Part shown: positions 17,304-23,760 of the stretch, piece after piece
How the letters are laid out: each line of letters starts with the position of its first letter
How positions within the stretch are numbered: position 1 is the first letter of the stretch
Assembly (NCBI RefSeq): GCF_003386165.1
Contig: NZ_QRDV01000003.1
Location: 124,001 to 188,000 of the forward strand
Direction: 5' to 3'
DNA: 64,000 bases
Origin: Winogradskyella eximia
GTDB taxonomy: Bacteria; Bacteroidota; Bacteroidia; Flavobacteriales; Flavobacteriaceae
Translations under genes and position numbers: made by a program
Notes under the pieces: generated by a model
Database searches by the model: none
Seen by the model: only the letters and a program-made list of their open reading frames with translations
Told to the model about the DNA's origin: nothing

Positions 17304-17747
17304 ATGGAAACACTGAAAGACTTCCTTATTAGCAAGGGTTATTCTAAAATTAAATTAAAGTTTACTAAAACAAATCATTTTGAAATTAAAGCTTCAATAA
17401 ATGGTATTAAAGGACGTTTTATTTTAGATACAGGAGCTTCCAATAGTTGCGTTGGTTTTGAGGCTATTGAGCGATTTAATCTCAAGGTAAAAGATTCGGA
17501 AATCAAAGCCGTTGGCGCAGGAGCATCTAATATGATGACACAGATTTCTACATCTAATTCTATAAAAGTAGGAAAATGGAAAAAAAATCGTTTATCATTA
17601 ATTTTATTTAATTTATCCCATGTTAATACCGGACTCATTAACCATAATGCAGAGCCTGTTGATGGCATTATTGGTGCAGATGTTTTAAAAAAAGGCAAAG
17701 GCATTATAGATTACGAAAAAAAATACTTGTACTTAAAACTAAAATAA
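17304..17747 (+). CDS. Retropepsin-like aspartic protease domain protein
   Basis: 147 aa, a single domain. FILDTGASNSCVG (residues 39-51) is the retroviral-type aspartic protease active-site motif D-T-G-A, and IIGADVLKKGKGIIDY near residue 122 is the matching C-terminal flap/psi-loop segment of clan AA proteases. One motif per chain implies a homodimer. There is no signal peptide. It is divergent from tatD and 66 nt upstream of the response regulator gene. Substrate unknown. Confidence 0.8.
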   Translation: METLKDFLISKGYSKIKLKFTKTNHFEIKASINGIKGRFILDTGASNSCVGFEAIERFNLKVKDSEIKAVGAGASNMMTQISTSNSIKVGKWKKNRLSLILFNLSHVNTGLINHNAEPVDGIIGADVLKKGKGIIDYEKKYLYLKLK

Positions 17748-17813
17748 GCATTATAAAATATAGATTTTTCTTACCTTTAAAGCTAACCCTTCATTTGAAT
17801 TAATAGCAAAAAA

Positions 17814-18437
17814 ATGAACCCTACCATCATTATAGCAGATGACCATCCCCTTGTACTTAAAGGTCTACATGATTTTTTACACGAAAACAAATTTAATGTT
17901 ATAGCCAGTGCAAAAAATGGAAAAGAAGCATTAGCTTTAATTAAAGCCCATCGACCAGACATTGCTATCTTAGATATAAAAATGCCTTTTTTTACTGGTT
18001 TAGAAATTGCAAAAAAATGCCAAGCGAGCAATATTAAAACGAAAATCGTATTAATTACTTTCGAAAAAGACGAAAACACCTATAATGAAGCAAAGGAATT
18101 AGGCGCTTATGGTTATGTTCTAAAAGAATTTGCTTTAGATGAGATTGAAAGTTGCATTACTTCCGTTAGTAATAACAAACCTTATTTTAGTCCAGAACTT
18201 TTATCTTATATCGAAATTAATAATGCTCCTGACAAAATTAAGACTCTAACTGAGGCCGAAACGAACATTTTTAAACTTATTGGAGGCAATAAAACGGCTA
18301 CTGAAATCGCAAAAGAGCTAAATATATCGGTTAGAACTGTAGAAAAACATAAAAGTCACATTAGAACAAAACTCGCATTAGACTCAAAATCAGCAAGTTT
18401 GTATTTATTTGCAAAAGAAAATTTGAGATTTCTCTGA
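17814..18437 (+). CDS. LuxR/NarL-type response regulator
   Basis: 207 aa. The receiver domain covers residues 1-120 with acidic pocket D9/D10, phospho-acceptor D54 in ILDIKMP, and conserved Thr and Lys (LITFEKDE, GYVLKE). The C-terminal LuxR helix-turn-helix lies at about 145-205 (LTEAETNIFKLI, ISVRTVEKHKSHI). No histidine kinase gene lies next to it, so it is an orphan here. Directly downstream are two copies of a promoter containing a 16-bp palindrome, the kind of site a dimeric LuxR-type protein could bind. Confidence 0.9.
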   Translation: MNPTIIIADDHPLVLKGLHDFLHENKFNVIASAKNGKEALALIKAHRPDIAILDIKMPFFTGLEIAKKCQASNIKTKIVLITFEKDENTYNEAKELGAYGYVLKEFALDEIESCITSVSNNKPYFSPELLSYIEINNAPDKIKTLTEAETNIFKLIGGNKTATEIAKELNISVRTVEKHKSHIRTKLALDSKSASLYLFAKENLRFL

Positions 18438-18440
18438 ATA

Positions 18441-18464
18441 TACGTAGTACTACGTATAGTTTTG
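18441..18464 (+). promoter_or_regulatory. Palindrome-plus--7 promoter, copy 1
   Basis: TACGTAGTACTACGTA (18441-18456) is a perfect 16-bp palindrome. It is joined directly to TAGTTTTG (18457-18464), a full TAnnTTTG -7 element. There is no TTTG at the normal -33 position, so the palindrome takes its place. Copy 2 at 18624 has the same geometry. Confidence 0.65.
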
Positions 18465-18470
18465 CATTCA

Positions 18471-18605
18471 TTTATTTAAGATATTTACATCAGTGATTTA
18501 GTTGTTATCAATTAATCATTGTTATTAATTAAGGGTTAATAACGAGCTATTAGTTAGTTCTTAGGGATCATTAAGTCTCGGATAGTTAATCCGAGACTTT
18601 TTTTA
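18471..18605 (+). ncRNA. Predicted small transcript 1
   Basis: It runs from the expected start after the copy-1 promoter to a terminator at 18574-18605. The terminator pairs AGTCTCGGAT (18574-18583) with 18589-18598 over 10 bp, loop AGTTA, then seven T. No reading frame is visible. TTTACATCAG (18484-18493) is shared with transcript 2 at the same distance from the promoter, and GTTATTAA/TTAATAAC (18521-18528, 18536-18543) makes an internal hairpin. Together with the next entries it accounts for the 320-nt stretch without a long gene. Confidence 0.5.
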
Positions 18606-18623
18606 TACAAATAAGTCAAAAAA

Positions 18624-18647
18624 TACGTAGTTCTACGTATAGTATTG
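18624..18647 (+). promoter_or_regulatory. Palindrome-plus--7 promoter, copy 2
   Basis: TACGTAGTTCTACGTA (18624-18639) differs from copy 1 by one base at its centre. It is joined to TAGTATTG (18640-18647), seven of eight to TAnnTTTG. With the following GCATT, 27 of 29 bases match copy 1 (18440-18468 against 18623-18651). Confidence 0.6.
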
Positions 18648-18653
18648 CATTAA

Positions 18654-18744
18654 AATATTGTGCAATTTTACATCAGCTATTAATCAATGTCTCAAGTTAA
18701 ATTCTAAAAAGCTCTGAGTTGACTTATAATTCAGAGCTTTTTTT
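18654..18744 (+). ncRNA. Predicted small transcript 2
   Basis: It starts after copy 2 and ends at a hairpin: AAAGCTCTGA (18708-18717) pairs with TCAGAGCTTT (18731-18740), 10 bp, followed by T. It carries TTTACATCAG at 18667-18676, exactly 27 nt from the first base of its -7 element, as in transcript 1. The small membrane peptide gene begins 15 nt after the terminator, so the hairpin could instead be an attenuator for that gene. Confidence 0.45.
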
Positions 18745-18758
18745 AAAACATGAAATTT

Positions 18759-18875
18759 ATGGAAACCACGAAAAATGAATCACCTGCAAAAACTGACAAA
18801 ATATTTATATTTTTATTAGTTGTAAGTTCTGTAATCGTAATCTCTGCAAATATCGCAGTTAATTTTTTTAGTTAA
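18759..18875 (+). CDS. Small single-helix membrane peptide
   Basis: A 38-codon open frame: METTKNESPAKTD, then a hydrophobic helix (residues 15-33) rich in Ile/Val/Phe, ending FFS. An in-frame ATG at 18750 would add three residues. The polar N-terminus followed by one clean helix looks like a real membrane peptide rather than chance, but there is no family I recognise. It is placed between the palindrome promoters and the terminator at 18910, suggesting it belongs to the same regulated unit. Confidence 0.4.
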   Translation: METTKNESPAKTDKIFIFLLVVSSVIVISANIAVNFFS

Positions 18876-18893
18876 TCTTAGTTAGATAATCTC

Positions 18894-18943
18894 TTGTTAG
18901 TTAGGAGTAAAAAAGCGCAAGTCTTATGGACTTGCGCTTTTTA
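18894..18943 (+). repeat. Left copy of terminator-containing direct repeat
   Basis: 18894-18920 is identical over 27 bp to 22429-22455. It runs into a symmetrical hairpin, GCGCAAGTC/GACTTGCGC (18915-18923 and 18929-18937), flanked by an A-tract and a T-tract, so it can terminate in both directions. The two copies bracket the accessory cassette. Confidence 0.75.
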
Positions 18944-19026
18944 CTTACTCAAAGTGCTATTTCACTCATTCTAGATTTTAAAATATATAAAAACACAATA
19001 AATTTAAATCGTTAACCTAATAGTCT

Positions 19027-20575
19027 ATGAGACAAAAACAATCAAAAAATTATTTCAAATTTGACATTCTACTCTTTGGAATTTTAATGCTATGTTATAC
19101 TTGCCAAAAAGACGATGCAGTGCCCTCAGAAGAACCTGCTTTAGCATTTAAGCTTAAAGTTATTAATTATGCCGAAGTTACTAAAAACAAAAATGTTAAC
19201 GCTATCATAGACGCCTTTCCCAAAAGTTGACGACATATTACATAGTAGTACAAATCTACAAGGAAGATCTGTCTATATTGAAGCGTACGATTTTTATGTA
19301 GATGATGAAACCGTTAACTATGTTACCTATGGTAATTACGACTCTTATACGTTTGCCATACATAGAAACCAATACAATGGCTTGGTAGAAAACTTGGTGC
19401 TCAGTAAACAAGTAGATGGTTCTTATAAGGCTTCTGTTGTTAGTTATAATTTAACAGATTCTGAAAAACAAGCTATAAAAGCAGGAAATACACCTATAGA
19501 TATCGCACAGAAAACGTTTGTTAGTTCCATGATGAGCAGAGAATCTGTTGGAGAACCATGTTACGAGGCACAGACCATTACAATTATTAGTCCTAGAGAT
19601 ATTAGTGCTAGCCATACTATAAATATACAGGCAGAAGTTCCCTGTCCAACTGATGATTCTGATGACGGTTTTTGGGATGACGATGGTGACACCTCTGGTG
19701 GTGGTGGTGCTAATCCTGGTACAGGTTCTGACCCTTTTGGTGGATTATTAGGTGGAGGTAATGGTATTGGAGACGGAACTGGTAATCCAAACCAAACAGA
19801 TCCAGATGACCCAGACACTACTGATCCAGACGGCACCCAAGATTGTCTAGAACTTGATGCTGAGGGTAATTGCATGGATGACGCTACTGCGATTTTGGTG
19901 CCCAATGAAACTAAAGATTGTGAAGAACTTAGAAAAAATTCTGAAAACACAACTTTTAAACAGCGCATGCAAGTTTTAGCGGATGCAATACCTGGTGATA
20001 TAGAAAAGGCTTTTGGAATTTATAACGGAACTTATTTTAATCCTCCTGTATCTAATCCTGCTTGTGGACCAATCGTTGATGGTGATGAAAATCATTCTGG
20101 TATTGTCAATTCACACCCAGTTCTTAAGGCTTATGCACATAACCATTTAAAAAATGCCTCGGGAACACGCAAGCACATAGGTACATTTTCACCTAAGGAT
20201 ATTACTAATTTTAATAATATATTTACTGATTCAAATTCAGATGATTCTCCATCGCCTTTATTACAGCACGAGATGGCATACTATTTGGTATGTGATGAAG
20301 GGAACTATGTTATGAAAGTAAAAGATGGAACTAAACTACTTGATTTTACTATCCTTATGGGTAGTGATGGTTTTGCAAAGGAAGTAAAAGACTATTATCG
20401 AAAAAATAAAATTAAACACGGCAAGCCGAAGAAAGATCAAAATCTAGGTTTTTTAAAATTCATGAAAGAATATAACATTGGTATAGATTTGTATGAAGCT
20501 GATGCTAACTTTGAAAATTGGAAAAAACTAGAACTTAATGAAGATGAAAATGACATTAATAAAACAGATTGCTAA
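19027..20575 (+). pseudogene. Frameshifted multidomain lipoprotein with JAB-like C-terminal domain
   Basis: The first frame (19027-19230) encodes a lipoprotein-type N-terminus with CYTCQKDD near residue 23, then stops. A second frame is open from 19211 to 20575 and continues the same protein without loss. Removing one base in the run TTTCCCAAAAG (19216-19226) would give one 515-aa protein. Parts in order: lipoprotein signal; a beta-rich domain shared by flavobacterial CQKDD lipoproteins (reads DSYTFAIHRNQYNGLVENLV); an acidic Gly/Asp/Pro-rich linker (about 19640-19850); and a C-terminal domain with HNH and SPKD (His codons at 20138 and 20144, Ser 20189, Asp 20198), matching the HxH...SxxD pattern of JAB metallopeptidases. 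Frameshift, assembly error or programmed shift cannot be told apart here. Confidence 0.65.
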
Positions 20576-20590
20576 TTAATCAGATATATT

Positions 20591-21154
20591 ATGAAACAAA
20601 TACTATTTACAACACTATTATTACTTATATCAGTATCAATAACTGCTCAAACAGTTATAGATATGGCAGATGAATCGATAACTAATGAAACAAAAAATGG
20701 AACTTATTATGTAAAGGACATTAACAACTATATGCAACCCTATCTAGGTACTTGGAAGTATATTAACGAAAATGAAGAGTTCAGAATTATTTTAACTAAA
20801 GTTGAAATGTTTCATGTTATTCTTCCCGAAGCTAGTATAGATTACTATAAAGATGGTTTAAAAATTCAATATCAAAAATATGAGAATAATGTATTAACTT
20901 ATGATTCAGTCATTGATTCTCATCCGTCAGGTATTATACAAGAATTTGGAGTATTAGATATAACATTTACAGATTACGAGCGAAATAATGAGATATTTAG
21001 TTTGGAACTAACTCTAATTTCTACAGGAATAAATGAACATAATAAATTGAAATTTGCTCTTGATAAATTTGAAAGTAGTAATTCTTACCACGACGAACAT
21101 CCTAATGAACCTTATTTTAGCGTACCTAATAATATTGAAATGACAAAGATGTGA
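20591..21154 (+). CDS. DUF6705-like secreted protein, copy 1
   Basis: 187 aa, signal peptide at residues 1-19 ending SITAQ. The mature part begins with the family pattern YYVKDINNYMQPYLGTWKY, followed by beta-strand-rich sequence with a lipocalin-like or small-barrel feel. It is the most divergent of the three copies. It lies 15 nt after the lipoprotein gene and 35 nt before copy 2, so it is probably co-transcribed. I assign it to DUF6705 from recall. Function unknown. Confidence 0.6.
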   Translation: MKQILFTTLLLLISVSITAQTVIDMADESITNETKNGTYYVKDINNYMQPYLGTWKYINENEEFRIILTKVEMFHVILPEASIDYYKDGLKIQYQKYENNVLTYDSVIDSHPSGIIQEFGVLDITFTDYERNNEIFSLELTLISTGINEHNKLKFALDKFESSNSYHDEHPNEPYFSVPNNIEMTKM

Positions 21155-21189
21155 TTGGAAAAATAATTATTAAAAAGCGACACAATTAA

Positions 21190-21801
21190 ATGGTAAAATG
21201 TAACATATTAATTGCTGTAATACTAATTACATCTTTTGATTGCAAAGCACAATCCCCTATTATGCCTTTAGATACCTATATACACAATACACCAGAAGGA
21301 GGTTATATTAAAGACTTGGATAACGAACTCGATAAGTTTGTTGGCACTTGGATTTATACTAATGGTTTAACAACACTTACTTTTGAGCTTCAAAAATTGG
21401 AACTATTTTATGACGGTGAACATTATGAAGATATACTTATTGGAGAATATAAATATGTGGAGAATGGTATTGAGATTGTAAATCTTTTACCATTATTAGA
21501 CGAGGGTAGTGGAGTTATCGCTCATGGACATAAAATATCTGGAAGACAGATTATTCCTAAGGACAGGTATGTTGCCTGCAACGATTGTGATGATAATGAA
21601 AGAAGACTAAGACTTAGTTTTTATGACCCTGAACGGTCATACCTATCCACATCAGTAGTTTTACGCTACCTTTTAGATGAGACTAATCCTGAAAAAATGA
21701 CTGCTACAGTAAACGATGACTATAGTGTGATATTACCAAGCGAAGATTCACCTACAAATCTAAGAGTACCATTTGGAGAATATACAATGGTAAAACAGTA
21801 A
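21190..21801 (+). CDS. DUF6705-like secreted protein, copy 2
   Basis: 203 aa, signal peptide at residues 1-20 ending CKAQ. It has the shared opening GGYIKDLDNELDKFVGTWIY, then EYKYVENGIEIVNLL, a CNDCDDNERRLRL segment with a CxxC pair near residue 133, and a C-terminal VPFGEYTMVKQ. The third copy (21806) keeps the same landmarks (CSGC, ERRVEV). Tandem copies of this family are common in Flavobacteriaceae. Function unknown. Confidence 0.65.
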   Translation: MVKCNILIAVILITSFDCKAQSPIMPLDTYIHNTPEGGYIKDLDNELDKFVGTWIYTNGLTTLTFELQKLELFYDGEHYEDILIGEYKYVENGIEIVNLLPLLDEGSGVIAHGHKISGRQIIPKDRYVACNDCDDNERRLRLSFYDPERSYLSTSVVLRYLLDETNPEKMTATVNDDYSVILPSEDSPTNLRVPFGEYTMVKQ

Positions 21802-21805
21802 TAAT

Positions 21806-22399
21806 ATGCACTATATATTTTTGGTTATACTTTTTATAATCACGTTTTCTTGTAAAGCTCAATCCCTAATTATTGATTTAGATGGATGGGATGGTGAATC
21901 AGTATAAAACGCTTATTATAAAGATGTTAATAATTTTATAGACCCTTTTGAAGGTACGTGGCTATACACAAATGGAAATACATCTTTTAAAATTGTATTA
22001 ATTAAAACTACGATACAATATACTGGGAAATTCTATACCGATTATCTTACCGGTGAATACCAATATATTGAAAATGGCGTTGAAATAGCCAATACACTTA
22101 GTAATACTAATGATCAGAATATTGGTATATATGGCAATTCTTTATTAAAAAATATTCATAAACCACCTTGTAGTGGTTGTCCTGCCAGTGAAAGAAGAGT
22201 AGAGGTTATTATCCGAGACTTCATATCTGGTCTAGAAGGCACACTTACACTAAAACTTGTTACTAATACTATTGACGGACAACCTGCTATTGAAGGGTTT
22301 ATTTACGGAAATGCTCCTACTACAATAGTAGAAGGAAATCCGCCTACATATACTAAAATGGTAATTCCTACAGGAGATTTTACATTTATTCAGCAATAA
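21806..22399 (+). pseudogene. DUF6705-like protein copy 3, broken by one nonsense codon
   Basis: ATG at 21806 opens a signal peptide (MHYIFLVILFIITFSCKAQ). The frame meets TAA at 21905-21907 after 33 codons, then stays open without any other lesion to TAA at 22397. The downstream part keeps the family landmarks: YYKDVNNFIDPFEGTWLY, EYQYIENGVEIANTL, CSGCPASERRVEV and the final GDFTFIQQ. A single base change would restore a 197-aa protein, so the mutation looks recent or is a sequencing error. Confidence 0.7.
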
Positions 22400-22428
22400 A
22401 AACTAACCAAAACTACATATATAAATAT

Positions 22429-22477
22429 TTGTTAGTTAGGAGTAAAAAAGCGCAAATCCAGAGGAATTGCGCTTTTT
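22429..22477 (+). repeat. Right copy of terminator-containing direct repeat
   Basis: 22429-22455 equals 18894-18920. Here the hairpin is GCGCAA (22450-22455) with TTGCGC (22467-22472), again between an A-tract and a T-tract. It serves as a shared terminator for the cassette (plus strand) and for sucB (minus strand, ending at 22499). Confidence 0.75.
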
Positions 22478-22498
22478 AAATTTTATTTACTTTAAGAC

Positions 22499-23713
22499 CT
22501 ACATCTCTAAAGCCTTCTTAACATTATTATCCATTAATAATTCTTCCGGATTTTCTAATGCTTCTTTTACAGCTACCAAAAATCCAACAGATTCTTTTCC
22601 GTCAATAATTCTATGGTCGTAAGATAACGCCACATACATCATAGGATGAATTTCAACTTTGCCATCTACAGCGATAGGACGTTGAATAATATTGTGCATT
22701 CCTAAAATTCCACTTTGAGGAGGATTAATAATTGGTGTAGATAACATACTACCAAATACTCCACCATTAGTAATAGTAAACGTTCCACCTGTCATTTCAT
22801 CAACAGTAATTTGACCATCTCTAGCTCTAAGTGCTAATCGCTTTACTTCAGATTCTATACCTCTAAATGATAAATTCTCAGCATTTCTAATTACAGGTAC
22901 CATTAATCCTTTTGGACCTGAAACGGCTATACTAATATCAACAAAATCATAAGTTAACATTTCCTTACCGTCTATCATAGAATTAACAGCTGGATACATT
23001 TTTAAAGCTCTAACCACGGCTAAAGAAAAGAAACTCATAAAGCCAAGGCTTACACCATGTTTTGCTTTAAAGTCTTCTTTATATTGCTTACGCAATTCAA
23101 AAATTGGTGTCATATTAACCTCATTAAATGTGGTTAACATTGCCGTTGTATTTTTAGCTTCTACCAAACGCTCAGCCACTTTACGACGTAACATTGACAT
23201 CTTACTGTGCGTTGTACTTCTATTTCCACCTGTTGGTGTTCCCATTGAAGGCACTGCATTTACAGCATCATCTTTAGTAATTCTTCCATCTTTACCTGTC
23301 CCTGAAATTGAGCTAGCATCAATTCCCTTTTCAGCTAATACTTTTTTAGCAGCAGGACTTGCTGTCCCTGTTGCATAAGTTTTAGACGCTTCAGCAATTG
23401 GCTGAGAAACTTCTTTTTTAGGAGCCTCTTCTTTCTTTTCTGTCTTTGCAGGCACTTCACCTCCTTCTGGTTTTGCTGCACTAGTATCAATTAAACAAAC
23501 TATAGCACCAACAGCAACGGCATCACCTTCTTCTGCTTTAAGTGTAATTGTTCCACTAGCTTCTGCTGGCAACTCTAAAGTTGCTTTGTCGCTATCTACC
23601 TCAGCAATTGCTTGGTCTTTTTCTACATAATCTCCATCTTGCACTAACCATTCTGCAATTTCCACCTCAGTAATTGATTCGCCTGGTGAAGGCACTTTCA
23701 TTTCTAAAATCAT
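22499..23713 (-). CDS. sucB: 2-oxoglutarate dehydrogenase E2, dihydrolipoyl succinyltransferase
   Basis: TCA-cycle acyltransferase, 404 aa. There is one N-terminal lipoyl domain (residues 1-75) with lipoylated Lys in [11 protein letters not shown], then an Ala/Pro/Glu-rich linker. A peripheral subunit-binding domain lies near 118-150 ([14 protein letters not shown]) and the catalytic domain runs from about 175 to the end, with [12 protein letters not shown] holding the catalytic His/Asp. It is co-directional with sucA, 47 nt downstream of it. Confidence 0.95.
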   Translation of the reverse strand: MILEMKVPSPGESITEVEIAEWLVQDGDYVEKDQAIAEVDSDKATLELPAEASGTITLKAEEGDAVAVGAIVCLIDTSAAKPEGGEVPAKTEKKEEAPKKEVSQPIAEASKTYATGTASPAAKKVLAEKGIDASSISGTGKDGRITKDDAVNAVPSMGTPTGGNRSTTHSKMSMLRRKVAERLVEAKNTTAMLTTFNEVNMTPIFELRKQYKEDFKAKHGVSLGFMSFFSLAVVRALKMYPAVNSMIDGKEMLTYDFVDISIAVSGPKGLMVPVIRNAENLSFRGIESEVKRLALRARDGQITVDEMTGGTFTITNGGVFGSMLSTPIINPPQSGILGMHNIIQRPIAVDGKVEIHPMMYVALSYDHRIIDGKESVGFLVAVKEALENPEELLMDNNVKKALEM

Positions 23714-23760
23714 GCTTTTTTCGTTTTGTTAAGCTCTAATTTGCGTTGCGTTAATTATAT

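Noticed and set aside
17267..17335. Longer N-terminus for TatD
   Set aside because: It would overlap the divergent protease gene and its promoter; MIITDTHTHL is the normal start.
17375..17704. 109-codon minus-strand frame opposite the retropepsin-like gene
   Set aside because: The plus-strand frame has a clear active-site motif; the antisense frame has none.
19216..19226. Programmed -1 frameshift at CCCAAAA
   Set aside because: The shift needed is +1 from the reading frame, so the run is not a -1 slippery heptamer in the right phase; an indel or error is simpler.
19561..19968. 135-codon minus-strand frame rich in Ser and Pro
   Set aside because: It is the antisense shadow of the Gly/Asp-rich linker; no ribosome site, low complexity only.
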